Source of the DNA: Ensifer adhaerens
Lineage (GTDB): Bacteria > Pseudomonadota > Alphaproteobacteria > Rhizobiales > Rhizobiaceae
Reading direction: 5' to 3'
Length of the DNA: 64,000 bases
Assembly: GCF_013283195.1 (NCBI RefSeq)
Contig: NZ_JABEKT010000001.1
Location: 310,001-374,000, forward strand
Position numbers and translations under genes: made by a program. Positions 16,281 to 27,270 of this stretch are shown in pieces; positions within the stretch are counted from its first letter, which is position 1; the number at the start of each line of letters is the position of its first letter. The notes beneath the pieces are model-generated. The model did not search any database. It worked only from the letters and a program-made list of their open reading frames with translations, and had not been told where the DNA came from.

Positions 16281-17333
16281 TTGGCCGATCCCTCCAAGCC
16301 CGCCCGTTCCGAAGACAATGGCCTGGCCGCCCGACGCGGCAAGCCGACCCTTCGCACGATCGCCGAGATCACCGGACTTGCGGTCACCACCGTTTCGCGC
16401 GCGCTTGCCGAAGCGCCGCAGATTTCCGCCGAGACGCGCAGGCGGGTGCGCGAGGTGGCGATCGAAATCGGCTACTCGCCCGACCGCGCCGCCCAGCGGC
16501 TGAAGACCGGCCGCACCAACGTCATTGCCGTTCTGCTCGACCCGCACGAGGAAATCCTCGGCTACGGCACCTCGATCATGAGCGGCATATCCAAGGCGCT
16601 GCAGGGCACGTCCTACCATGTGATCGTCATGCCGAACTTCCTCAACACCACCAATGTCGAGGCGGTCAACTACATCACCCGCAACAGCATGGCCGACGGC
16701 GTGATCTTTTCGCGCACCGAACCGCTCGATCCGCGTGTCATGGTGTTGTCCGAGATCGGCTTTCCGTTCGTCACCCACGGGCGCACCGAGCTTTCGACGC
16801 CGCACGCCTATGTCGACTACGACAACTTCACCTTCGCCTATCAGGCAACCCGCCGCCTGATCGCCAAGGGGCGCCGCAAGCCGGCGCTGATCAGCGGCCC
16901 GGCCGGCTTCACCTTCACCGGCCATCTGCAACACGGCTTCATGACTGCGGTGCGCGAGGCGGGCTGCGCCTACGAAATCCTCTCCGGCATCGATCTCGAC
17001 AGCCCCGCCGGCAACATTCGCGACCGTGTGCGCCAGCGTTACACCGAGGCCGACCCGCCTGACAGTTTCATGTGCGGCGGCGAGGTCTGCGCTCTTGCCA
17101 CCATTACCGGCATGAGCGATTGCGGACTGACGCTCGGTAACGAATATGACATCGTCGCCAAGCAGACGTCGCACTTGCTGGGCGCGATCCAGCCCCAGGT
17201 GGAGACGATCTACGAGGACCTGACGGCCACCGGCGAAGACATGGGCCGCGTGCTGCTGCAGCGTATCGGCGGCGAAACCGACGTCAGCAAGCTGCAGCTG
17301 CTGCTTTCTCCGCAGATCCCCGCCAACTGGTAG
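16281..17333 (+). CDS. LacI-family transcriptional regulator of the importer operon
   Basis: A 350-residue LacI/GalR protein. The helix-turn-helix and hinge span about residues 17-70 (LRTIAEITGLAVTTVSRALA), followed by a periplasmic-binding-protein-like ligand domain. The start is an unusual TTG at 16281 with GAGG 10 bp upstream; the nearest ATG is out of frame. It is divergent from the ABC importer/GMC/SDR operon, with two matching palindromes between, so it is most likely the sugar-responsive repressor of that operon and of itself. Confidence 0.9.
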   Translation: MADPSKPARSEDNGLAARRGKPTLRTIAEITGLAVTTVSRALAEAPQISAETRRRVREVAIEIGYSPDRAAQRLKTGRTNVIAVLLDPHEEILGYGTSIMSGISKALQGTSYHVIVMPNFLNTTNVEAVNYITRNSMADGVIFSRTEPLDPRVMVLSEIGFPFVTHGRTELSTPHAYVDYDNFTFAYQATRRLIAKGRRKPALISGPAGFTFTGHLQHGFMTAVREAGCAYEILSGIDLDSPAGNIRDRVRQRYTEADPPDSFMCGGEVCALATITGMSDCGLTLGNEYDIVAKQTSHLLGAIQPQVETIYEDLTATGEDMGRVLLQRIGGETDVSKLQLLLSPQIPANW

Positions 17334-17444
17334 ATACCGGGCCGAGGCGCACGACAACGACAGGCCCGCGGCGCGCGATGGCGCCTCGTCCCGTTTCGTT
17401 GTTGCGATCCCTGCCCTCATCATCCGTCTCCTCACATCCCGCAA

Positions 17445-18953
17445 TTAGCGCGGCATCCACCAACCGGTGCGCGCGCCGATATGCATGTTGAGCGTCTTGG
17501 TTTCCGTGTAGTCTTCAACCGCATGGCGGCCGAGTTCGCGGCCGAGGCCGGACTGGCGATAGCCGCCGAAGGGCAGCTCGGAGGCACCGTCCATGAAGGT
17601 GTTCATCCAGACCGTGCCCGCGCGCACGCGACGACCGATGGTCATGCAGGTGTCGAAGTCGCGGCTCCAGACGCCGGCCGAAAGACCGTAGTCGATCGAA
17701 TTGGCAATACGGATGGCCTCGTCGGTGGTCTCGAAGGTCAGCACCGACAGCACCGGCCCGAAAACTTCTTCACGGGCAACGGCCATGTCGGGCCGAACCT
17801 GAGAAAGAATGGTCGGCGCCATGAACTGACCCATGCCGAGATCGAGCGTTTCGCCGCCATGAGCGACCGCTGCACCGTCCTTCGATGCGGCAGAAACATA
17901 GCCGGCAATCTTTTCCAGGTGCTGCGGCGTGATGATCGCCCCGACCTGGGTTTCCGGGTCGAGCGGATCGCCGACCTTCACCTTGGCCGAGAGCGCCGCG
18001 ATGCGCGCCGTCACCTCGTCGGCGATATCGCGATGAAGGATCAGCCGCGAACCGGCATTGCAGCATTCGCCGGCGTTGAAATAGGCGCCGAACACCGCCG
18101 CGTCGATAAACTCGTCGAGGTTGGCATCGGGAAAGACGATCTGCGGGTTCTTGCCACCGAGTTCGAGCGACACCTTCTTCAAGGTCTGCGCGGCATTGGC
18201 CATCGTCAGACGGCCGACGCCGGTCGAGCCGGTAAACGAGATCATGTCGACATCGCCATGCGTCGTCATCGGCGCGCCGACCTCCGGACCCGTGCCGGTG
18301 ACGATGTTGACGACACCGGCCGGCACGCCGGCAGCTTCCAGGATTTCGCCGAGCACCAGCGTCGAGGCGGAGGTCATTTCGGAAGGCTTGACCACCGTCG
18401 TGCAGCCGGCGGCGAGCGCAAAAGGCAGCTTCTGGCTGACGATCAGGAACGGGAAATTCCACGGTGTGATGATCGAAACGACGCCGATCGCTTCACGCAG
18501 GACGACGCCGAGCGTGCCGTCTCCCAGCGTATTGTAGCTTTCGCCGTGAAGATCGCGGGCAAGGGCTGCGGCATAGCGCCAGATATCGGCAGCGCCGCCA
18601 AGCTCACCCTTGGCCTGGCTGATCGGCTTTCCGGATTCGATCGCATCGAGGAAGGCAAGCTCGTCGGCGCGCGCGGCAATCATATCTGCCGCCTTGAGCA
18701 GGACCAGCGACCGCTCGGACGCCGTCATGCGTGGCCAGGGACCATCGTCGAAGGCGCGGCGGGCGGCGGCGATCGCCCGTTCGGCATCGACGCCGGAGGC
18801 CGCCTGATATCGGCTGACGACGACACCGTGGCCCGGTGCGACGCGCTCGATGGTACGTCCGTCAGCGCTGTCGACCCATTTGCCGTCGATCAGCATCTGG
18901 AACGTGCGCACCTTGTGATCGTTGAGTGCCTTGGGCCTCACCAGAACCGTCAT
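17445..18953 (-). CDS. Aldehyde dehydrogenase (betaine-aldehyde-type)
   Basis: A 502-residue NAD(P)-dependent aldehyde dehydrogenase. It carries TPWNFPF (164-170), Lys189 in VVKPSE, the base Glu264 in LELGGKNP and the nucleophile Cys298 in GECCNAGSR. I prefer the ATG at 18953, which shares a base with the preceding stop (TAATG) and has GGGAGA at a proper distance; an ATG two codons earlier is too close to that site. It ends the operon that begins with the LacI gene at 23390 and would oxidise an aldehyde, perhaps one made by the GMC enzyme of the same regulon. Confidence 0.9.
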   Translation of the reverse strand: MTVLVRPKALNDHKVRTFQMLIDGKWVDSADGRTIERVAPGHGVVVSRYQAASGVDAERAIAAARRAFDDGPWPRMTASERSLVLLKAADMIAARADELAFLDAIESGKPISQAKGELGGAADIWRYAAALARDLHGESYNTLGDGTLGVVLREAIGVVSIITPWNFPFLIVSQKLPFALAAGCTTVVKPSEMTSASTLVLGEILEAAGVPAGVVNIVTGTGPEVGAPMTTHGDVDMISFTGSTGVGRLTMANAAQTLKKVSLELGGKNPQIVFPDANLDEFIDAAVFGAYFNAGECCNAGSRLILHRDIADEVTARIAALSAKVKVGDPLDPETQVGAIITPQHLEKIAGYVSAASKDGAAVAHGGETLDLGMGQFMAPTILSQVRPDMAVAREEVFGPVLSVLTFETTDEAIRIANSIDYGLSAGVWSRDFDTCMTIGRRVRAGTVWMNTFMDGASELPFGGYRQSGLGRELGRHAVEDYTETKTLNMHIGARTGWWMPR

Positions 18954-19732
18954 TACCATTCTCCCTTGAACTGGGCTTCGCGCTTTTCGGTAAAAGCGGC
19001 GACGCCTTCCCTGAGATCGCCGGTCTTGGCGACGAGGATGGAGCCGAGCGCTTCGACCGCAGCACCTTTGTCCTCGCCGTCAGCGCAAGCGATCATCAGC
19101 TTTGAAATTTCGAGTGCGGCCGGACCGCGCTTGGCAACGCGCGCGGCGTAGTCCCGCGCGGCCTGCATCACCGTGCCGGTCTCGACGACGGCATCGACCA
19201 GGCCTTCGGCTTTCGCCGTCTCGGCCGTAAACATCTCGCCGCCGAGGACCATGCGCCTAACGATCTGGGCGCCGAAGCGGGTGACGAGACGCTGGGTCCC
19301 CGACCAGCCGGGAACCATGCCGAGGCTCGTTTCCGGCAGGCCGATCCTGATCTGGCTTTCGGCGATGCGGATGTCGGCTGCCGCGGCCAGTTCCAGGCCG
19401 CCGCCGAGCGCATGGCCGTTGAGGGCAGCAATGACGGGCATTCTGAGCGTTGCCAGCCGTTCGAAGACGCGATGGCCGAAGCGCACCCAGTCATGGCCGA
19501 AGGCGGCCGCATCCATGCCGCCCCAGGCCTTGATATCGCCGCCGGCCGAAAATGCCTTGCCCTCACCCGTCAGGATCAGCACGCGGACCTCGCGGTTCGC
19601 CTCGACCGTGTCGCAGGCGCCAGCCAGGGCCTTCAGCATGTCGATATCGAACGCATTGAGCTTTTCGGGACGGGCAACCGTCATGGTCGCGATCGAGCCG
19701 TCGATGGCGATCCGGATGCGATCCTCAGACAC
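18953..19732 (-). CDS. Enoyl-CoA hydratase/isomerase family protein
   Basis: A 259-residue crotonase-fold protein. The oxyanion-hole segment AFSAGGDIKAWG is at 60-71. Both glutamates of true hydratases are present: Glu114 in GGGLELA and Glu134 in GLPETSLG. That supports hydration of an enoyl-CoA rather than a lyase role. The start is GTG at 19732 with a strong GGGGGAGG site, overlapping the CoA-transferase end by 8 bp. With that neighbour it suggests that an acyl-CoA intermediate is made in this pathway. Confidence 0.88.
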   Translation of the reverse strand: MSEDRIRIAIDGSIATMTVARPEKLNAFDIDMLKALAGACDTVEANREVRVLILTGEGKAFSAGGDIKAWGGMDAAAFGHDWVRFGHRVFERLATLRMPVIAALNGHALGGGLELAAAADIRIAESQIRIGLPETSLGMVPGWSGTQRLVTRFGAQIVRRMVLGGEMFTAETAKAEGLVDAVVETGTVMQAARDYAARVAKRGPAALEISKLMIACADGEDKGAAVEALGSILVAKTGDLREGVAAFTEKREAQFKGEW

Positions 19733-21344
19733 GGGCGCCTCCCCCGAGCGTGCGGGCAGGCTTTGCCGGCAATGTCAGGCTGATCGGCGCTTCGTGGAAC
19801 AGCGCCGCATCCATGGTCTTCAGCTGATCGGACACGAGAAGCGGAAACTCGGACTGGTCGAGGATATGCGTCTGCAGATCGACACCCGGCGCGATCTCGG
19901 TCAGCATCACACCCTCGGGCGTCAGCTTCATCACGCAGCGCTCGGTGACATAGGTGATGTCCTGCCCCTGCTCGATGCCGCGACGGCCTGAGAAAGTGAC
20001 ATGTTCGACCTCGTTGACCAGCTTCTTCAGCTTGCCTTCCTTGTCGATCACCAGTCTGCCACCTTCGACGGCAAGCTTCGCGCCGGCATTGAACATGCCG
20101 GAAAAGACGATCTTCTTCGCCCGCGCCGTGATGTCGACGAAACCGCCGGCACCGGCTGTCACATGCGGACGGAAGGAGAGTTTCGAGACATTGACCGAAC
20201 CGTTGCGATCGATCTCAAGGAAGGACAGCAGCGAGGCATCGAAACCCGCCCCCTGGAAGTAGGTGAACTGGTATGGCGAGGGCATGAAAGCGTCAGCGTT
20301 CGAGGCGCAGCCAAAGGCGAAGTCGAGGAGCGGCACACCACCGACAGCCCCCTGCTCGATCACCCAGGTGACGGCCCCATGCAGGCCTTCCTCGAGCAGG
20401 ATGCGCGGCACGTTGGCCGAAATGCCGAAGCCGAGATTGACGGCGCTTCCCGTCTGCAGTTCCTGCGCCACCCGGCGGGCAATCACCTTCTGGATGTTGA
20501 ATTCCGGCACGCGGAAACTGTCGAGCGGGCGGAAGATCTCGCCGGAGATGGCCGGATCATAGAGCGTCTGCGTCGTCTGTTTCTGGTCGGGATCGACGAC
20601 GACATAATCGACGAGCACGCCGGGTACCCGCACGTCGTGCGGCTTCAACGAACCTTCCTTGGTGATGCGCTTGACCTGGGCGATGACGATGCCGCCATTG
20701 TTGCGGGCGGCCAGCGCCTGGTCGAGACCGCCGAGATAAGCGCCCTCATGTTCATAGGTGAGGTTGCCTCGCTCGTCCGCCGTGGTCGCGCGGATGATCG
20801 CCACCTGAGGCGCGATCGCCTTGAAGTAGAGCCAGTCCTCGCCTTCGAAGGAAACCTTCTTGACCACCGGTTCGGCTGCGGCGGAAGCATTCATGGCGCA
20901 GCCTTCACGCGACGGGTCGACGAAGGTGTCGAGCCCGACCTTGGTCATGACGCCGGGGCGCTTGGCCGCCGCCTCGCGGTGCATGTCAAACAGGATGCCG
21001 GAGGGAACGTTGTAGGCGGCCACCTCGTCGGCGCCGATCATCTGCCAGATCACAGGCGGTTCGGCGCTCGACGGACCTGATGGGTAGGAGCCGCCGATGA
21101 TCTTCTTCAACAGCCCCTTCTTGGCGATATAGTCGACACCCTTGATGCCGCTCATGTCGCCGGCGGCGATCGGGTGCAGCGTCGTCAGGTCACGCGGATG
21201 GCCGGTCGCCTCGAAGCGCTCGCCGATCGCCTTCAGCATCAGGTCCGGGCAGCCAAGGCCGCTCGAGGACGAGACCGAAACGACCGCCCCATCGGGGATC
21301 AGAGCGGCGGCTTCAGCGGGTGAAATATGCTTGTTCATCGACAT
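19725..21344 (-). CDS. Family I CoA-transferase (acetate/propionate CoA-transferase, YdiF type)
   Basis: A 539-residue fused alpha-beta CoA-transferase. The N-terminal half holds the CoA-binding region (SSSSGLGCPDLML near 25-37) and the second half holds the catalytic Glu330 in IEQGAVGG, matching the family EXGXXG motif. Such enzymes move CoA from acetyl- or succinyl-CoA to a short carboxylic acid. ATGs at 21344 and 21338 are both possible; the extended frame to 21503 overlaps the upstream gene and was rejected. It lies 4 bp after the Gfo/Idh gene. The acid substrate is unknown. Confidence 0.9.
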   Translation of the reverse strand: MSMNKHISPAEAAALIPDGAVVSVSSSSGLGCPDLMLKAIGERFEATGHPRDLTTLHPIAAGDMSGIKGVDYIAKKGLLKKIIGGSYPSGPSSAEPPVIWQMIGADEVAAYNVPSGILFDMHREAAAKRPGVMTKVGLDTFVDPSREGCAMNASAAAEPVVKKVSFEGEDWLYFKAIAPQVAIIRATTADERGNLTYEHEGAYLGGLDQALAARNNGGIVIAQVKRITKEGSLKPHDVRVPGVLVDYVVVDPDQKQTTQTLYDPAISGEIFRPLDSFRVPEFNIQKVIARRVAQELQTGSAVNLGFGISANVPRILLEEGLHGAVTWVIEQGAVGGVPLLDFAFGCASNADAFMPSPYQFTYFQGAGFDASLLSFLEIDRNGSVNVSKLSFRPHVTAGAGGFVDITARAKKIVFSGMFNAGAKLAVEGGRLVIDKEGKLKKLVNEVEHVTFSGRRGIEQGQDITYVTERCVMKLTPEGVMLTEIAPGVDLQTHILDQSEFPLLVSDQLKTMDAALFHEAPISLTLPAKPARTLGGGARV

Positions 21345-21348
21345 CAAC

Positions 21349-23390
<2,042 letters not shown>

Positions 23391-23427
23391 AGCATCCTCC
23401 CAAACGTGCTCTATTTTTCACATTCAT

Positions 23428-23445
23428 AATTGGAACGTTCCAAAT
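23428..23445. promoter_or_regulatory. LacI-type operator, site B
   Basis: AATTGGAACGTTCCAAAT contains a perfect 14-bp palindrome (23430-23443) with central CG, 38 bp before the LacI start. It matches sites at 9312-9329 and 23652-23669. The remaining 317-bp divergent gap (23391-23707) shows no gene, only AT-rich promoter-like DNA. Confidence 0.8.
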
Positions 23446-23651
23446 TCGTCAAGAGGAATTTGCTTTTGGCGCGATGTTATCGGTCAAGACTGACCAAGGA
23501 AGCAGGGACATCCGCGACATTATCCGTGATCTTCGAATGCTGGTACTTAAGATAACATTGACTATTTACAACGGCTTATCGTGACGTTAGCGCCACTCTT
23601 ACTGATCGATGACCACGCTTCGCGAGACGATGGCGAGAAATGCTGCTTGAA

Positions 23652-23669
23652 ATTTGGAACGATCTAAAT
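23652..23669. promoter_or_regulatory. LacI-type operator, site C
   Basis: ATTTGGAACGATCTAAAT differs from site A by one base and lies 38 bp before the DUF993 start, where bound repressor would block the promoter. Sites B and C are about 224 bp apart, which would allow looping across the divergent promoters. Confidence 0.75.
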
Positions 23670-23707
23670 TATTCGAATGCAACGGTCCGAGGAGGAGACG
23701 AAAGCCG

Positions 23708-24880
23708 ATGACAAGCCTGACGTTGCCACGCCAAGATGGTTCACTCGAGCAATACCGGCTTGCCGGAACGCCGATCGAGCGGCCGAAGTCGGCACCGACC
23801 TTCAGCCGCATCGCCTATGCCGCAGCCCACGTGGTCTCCGATCCGCTCCGCGATGCCGATCCCTGGGGCAATGCCGCCATCGACTGGGAGCAGACGATGG
23901 CCTTCCGCCATCATCTCTGGGGCCTGGGCTTCAAGATCGCCGAAGCGATGGACACGGCCCAGCGCGGTATGGGCCTGGCCTGGCCTGGCGCGCAGCAACT
24001 GATCCGCCGTTCGCTCGCAGAAGCCCGAACCGTGCCGGGGGCCGATCTTGCCTGCGGCGCCGGCACCGATCACCTTTCACCGGCCGATGCCCGTTCGCTC
24101 GACGATGTGATTGCCGCCTATGAGGAACAGATCGGCTTCGTCGAGGGTGAGGGCGGCCGCGCCATCATGATGGCAAGCCGCGCGCTCGCCCGCGTCGCCC
24201 GCTCGCCCGACGACTATCGTCACGTCTATGGCCATATCCTGCGCCAGACGAAGGGCAAGGTGGTGCTGCACTGGCTCGGCGACATGTTCGATCCACAGCT
24301 TGGGGGTTACTGGGGAGCCGACGATTTCGATGCGGCGCTCGATGCCGTGCTGTCGATCATCGATGCCAACCGAGACAAGGTCGAAGGCATCAAGATCTCG
24401 CTGCTCGACAACGCGAAAGAAGTCGTGCTCCGCAACCGGCTGCCGGAAGGCGTGCTTTGCTTCACCGGTGACGATTTCAACTATGCGGAACTGATCGAGG
24501 GCGACGGGGAAAAATACAGCCACGCGCTTCTCGGCATATTCGATGCGGTGGCACCTTCGGCCTCCAAGGCGCTCGCGGCCCTGGCCAGGGGCGATGTGGC
24601 CACCTTCCGCGGCGTGATCGAGCCGACGGTGCCACTGTCGCGCAAGATCTTCGAGGCTCCGACACAATACTACAAGGCCGGCGTCGTCTTCCTCGCCTGG
24701 CTGAACGGCCACCAGAGCCATTTCACCATGCCGGCAGGCATGCAGTCGGCCCGTGGCCTGCTTCACTATGCCGACATCTTCCGGCTTGCCGACCAGGCCA
24801 ATGTGCTCGATCGGCCGGACCTTGCCGTAAAGCGGATGCAGAACTTTCTCGCGACCCTTGGCGTAGAGCAGGCCGGCTGA
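23708..24880 (+). CDS. DUF993 family protein (DapA-like TIM barrel, function unknown)
   Basis: A 390-residue protein of the DUF993 family, usually labelled dihydrodipicolinate-synthase-like but without a proven reaction. It starts MTSLTLPRQDGSL and includes KGKVVLHWLGDMFDP and VEGIKISLLDNAKE, strand ends that fit a TIM barrel; Lys in GIKIS is a candidate Schiff-base residue by analogy with class I aldolases. The ATG at 23708 follows GAGGAGGAGA. It stands alone under operator site C, divergent from the LacI/Gfo-Idh operon. An aldolase or lyase step on a keto-sugar or keto-polyol is my inference. Confidence 0.85.
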   Translation: MTSLTLPRQDGSLEQYRLAGTPIERPKSAPTFSRIAYAAAHVVSDPLRDADPWGNAAIDWEQTMAFRHHLWGLGFKIAEAMDTAQRGMGLAWPGAQQLIRRSLAEARTVPGADLACGAGTDHLSPADARSLDDVIAAYEEQIGFVEGEGGRAIMMASRALARVARSPDDYRHVYGHILRQTKGKVVLHWLGDMFDPQLGGYWGADDFDAALDAVLSIIDANRDKVEGIKISLLDNAKEVVLRNRLPEGVLCFTGDDFNYAELIEGDGEKYSHALLGIFDAVAPSASKALAALARGDVATFRGVIEPTVPLSRKIFEAPTQYYKAGVVFLAWLNGHQSHFTMPAGMQSARGLLHYADIFRLADQANVLDRPDLAVKRMQNFLATLGVEQAG

Positions 24881-24888
24881 AAGCGAAA

Positions 24889-24910
24889 ACGGCGCCCGCG
24901 AGGGCGCCGT
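24889..24910. terminator. Bidirectional terminator
   Basis: A perfect 9-bp stem (ACGGCGCCC, 24889-24897 with 24902-24910) and a GCGA tetraloop lie between the convergent DUF993 and TonB-receptor genes. No long T-run follows on either strand, so efficiency is uncertain. Confidence 0.55.
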
Positions 24911-24943
24911 CCGTAACCGGGGCAGGGACCTCGGCGAATTGCC

Positions 24944-27118
24944 TCAGAACGTCGCCGTCAGGCTCATCCAGAAACGGCGCCCCTCCATCACTGTGTTGAA
25001 GTCGGTCTGCTCGACCGTCTTGTCGAGAAGGTTGTAGACAGCCGCATTCAGCGTCAGACCTTCGCCGAGCGCATATTTCGTGCCGATATCGACGGTGGTG
25101 TAGGCGTCGTATTTCCGACCCTGCTGGCCGTTGATCGTCACTGGCTTGCCGTTGGTGCCGATGCGCGCGCCGGCGGCGATCTCCTCGCCATGGTAATTGA
25201 CCGAGGTCCAGGCTTCCAGACCCTCGACCGGGGTGAACCAGTCAGCCCTGAAATTGGCCATATGCTCCGGCGTACGGGCCAGCGGGAAGCCGGCATAGGT
25301 TCCGGTCATCTGTTCCGACTGCGTGTAGGTGTAGCTGCCGCGAAGCGTCAGATCCGCCGTCGCGTTCCAGGTCGCCGTCAGTTCGACACCCTGAATGACG
25401 GCATCGTCGATATTGTAGTTGTACCAGAGCCGGTAGTTCGGGTCCTCGCTCCAGCGCACCGGATTGCCCGCGGCATCGAGCACCAGCGAGTTGGAGATCT
25501 TGTCCTTGAAGTCGGTGTAGAAATAGGTGCCGCCGAGAATGACGTCGCCATTATCCCAGACCGCACCTATTTCATAACTCGTGCTCGACTCGGCCTTCAG
25601 GTTCGGGTCGGCGATGATCACGCCGCAGGTGCCGGCCGGCCCATAGGAGCAACCGCCGCCGCCGGTCGTGTAGGCATAGCCCGGAGCGATGCTGCGGATA
25701 TCAGGCGCGCGGAAGCCGGTGGAGATGCCGCCCTTGACCGTCAGGCTGTCGGTCGCGTCCCAGACACCGTAAAGTCGCGGGCTGAGGTGGTAGCCATATT
25801 CCTCGTGGTGGTCGAGGCGCAAGCCGCCCGTCAGCGCGAAATTGTCGAGCATGCGCCATTCGTCTTCGGCAAACAGCGCCCACTGTGTCGCCGAGAATTT
25901 TTCGGTGAGACCGGTGCGCCGTCCGGGGTTCTGGTCTGACAGACGCGCCTCGAAATACTGCCCGCCGGTGACAAGCGTGTGGCCGCCGCCGAGGTCGAAG
26001 GGCGTCGTGAACTTGCCGTCGATGACGGTGTTGCGAACCTCGGGCGCGCGCGGTTGCTTGTCGAAGCGGACTTGCGTCGCATTGTAGTTGTAGTTCCGCC
26101 GCTCTGCCCATTCCTGCAGGATCGAGAAATCGGACGTGGTCGGTCCCCAGCGCCCGGTGTGGGAAAACGACCAGTGATCGCGATCATTGTCGTTGTAGGT
26201 GCTGACGGCCCTTGGACCTGTCTCGATCGTGTTGCCGACATTGGCTTCGCGCCGAAGCCTTGCCGTGCCTCCCTCGAGGTAGAAGTCGTGGTCCTCGTTC
26301 GGCGTATAGGCAAGCCGTGCCGTCAGGTCGTGCTCGCGGGCGCCGGTGATGCCGGACAGGAACGTGTCCTCGCCGCGCTTCAGCCCGCGCCCCCAGATCT
26401 GCATGCCGAGCGTATCCTTCAGGATCGGGCCGTTGGCATAGAACGACAGCTGGCCGGAATTGCCGTAGCGCGCATGCTGCTGCACCGTCGCATCCGTGGT
26501 GATCGAGCCGTTCCAGGTGTCGGAGACCTTGCGGGTGATGATGTTGATGACACCGCCCATGGCATCGGAGCCATAGAGCGACGACATGGGCCCGCGCACG
26601 ATTTCGATGCGCTCGATCGCGGCCGCCGGCGGCACGAAGCTTTGTTCGAAACCGGAGTTGCCGTTGGTGCGGGCGTCGCGCGTGCTCTGACGCTTACCGT
26701 CGACGAGGATCAGCGTGTAGGACCCCGGCAGGCCGCGAATGAAGATATCGCGCTCATTGGCAACGCCGGTCACCGCAACGCCCTGAGCATCGCGCAGCGC
26801 ATCGGTCAGGTCGCGGAACGAGCCTTTTTCCAGCTCTTCGCCGGTGACCACGGTGATGCTCGCCGGGGCATCCTTGACGTTCTGCTCGAAGCCCGTCGCG
26901 GTGACGACGATCTGTTCGAGCTCCGTGTCTTTCCCCTTGTCCTTGGCTTTCTGCGCCTGCGCTTCCATCGGCACCGTCAGCGCCGTGCCGGCAAGGCAGG
27001 CGTAGACAAAGCGCCGACGACGACCCGACGACCGTTGAGCGGACTTGCGCCAAACCGGTAACGCGAATGTGTGTAGCTCGATGCCTTTTTCGACCAGGCC
27101 GCGTGCCTCAATGCTCAT
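24944..27118 (-). CDS. TonB-dependent outer-membrane receptor, CirA-like (catecholate siderophore)
   Basis: A 724-residue TonB-dependent receptor. A signal peptide precedes EAQAQ near residue 56, a TonB-box-like stretch follows (LEQIVVTATG, 67-76), then the plug with IRGLPGSYTLILVDGKRQ and VRGPMSSLYGSDAMGGVINI, and the beta-barrel ending in Phe (RRFWMSLTATF). The plug is closest in character to CirA/FepA ferric-catecholate receptors. The ATG at 27118 has GGGGA upstream and is preferred over one 21 codons earlier, which would extend towards the Irr box. An Irr-type box 73 bp upstream supports iron control. The siderophore is not identifiable. Confidence 0.9.
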   Translation of the reverse strand: MSIEARGLVEKGIELHTFALPVWRKSAQRSSGRRRRFVYACLAGTALTVPMEAQAQKAKDKGKDTELEQIVVTATGFEQNVKDAPASITVVTGEELEKGSFRDLTDALRDAQGVAVTGVANERDIFIRGLPGSYTLILVDGKRQSTRDARTNGNSGFEQSFVPPAAAIERIEIVRGPMSSLYGSDAMGGVINIITRKVSDTWNGSITTDATVQQHARYGNSGQLSFYANGPILKDTLGMQIWGRGLKRGEDTFLSGITGAREHDLTARLAYTPNEDHDFYLEGGTARLRREANVGNTIETGPRAVSTYNDNDRDHWSFSHTGRWGPTTSDFSILQEWAERRNYNYNATQVRFDKQPRAPEVRNTVIDGKFTTPFDLGGGHTLVTGGQYFEARLSDQNPGRRTGLTEKFSATQWALFAEDEWRMLDNFALTGGLRLDHHEEYGYHLSPRLYGVWDATDSLTVKGGISTGFRAPDIRSIAPGYAYTTGGGGCSYGPAGTCGVIIADPNLKAESSTSYEIGAVWDNGDVILGGTYFYTDFKDKISNSLVLDAAGNPVRWSEDPNYRLWYNYNIDDAVIQGVELTATWNATADLTLRGSYTYTQSEQMTGTYAGFPLARTPEHMANFRADWFTPVEGLEAWTSVNYHGEEIAAGARIGTNGKPVTINGQQGRKYDAYTTVDIGTKYALGEGLTLNAAVYNLLDKTVEQTDFNTVMEGRRFWMSLTATF

Positions 27119-27190
27119 CTTTGTCCCCACAAATAACTTGAGTATTACGGTCCACTTAGTTATTGGCGACACGGGTGACAACGACGCTGT

Positions 27191-27207
27191 TTTAGAACGC
27201 TTCTAAA
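27191..27207. promoter_or_regulatory. Irr box (iron control element)
   Basis: TTTAGAACGCTTCTAAA is a perfect 7-3-7 palindrome and matches the TTTAGAA-N3-TTCTAAA element bound by Irr in rhizobia. It lies between the TonB receptor (73 bp upstream of its start) and the divergent HTH-TrpD2 gene (64 bp upstream), so it could regulate one or both with iron/haem status. Confidence 0.8.
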
Positions 27208-27270
27208 TGTGAGCGAGCGCAAAACACCGGCTTCGAATATGCCCGACTCATGTTTGAGGGAACGACAGCG

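Noticed and set aside
17343-17388. Inverted repeat CGAGGCGC/GCGCCTCG between the LacI and aldehyde dehydrogenase genes
   Set aside because: The 30-nt loop and lack of a T-run make it a poor terminator; chance is likely in GC-rich DNA.
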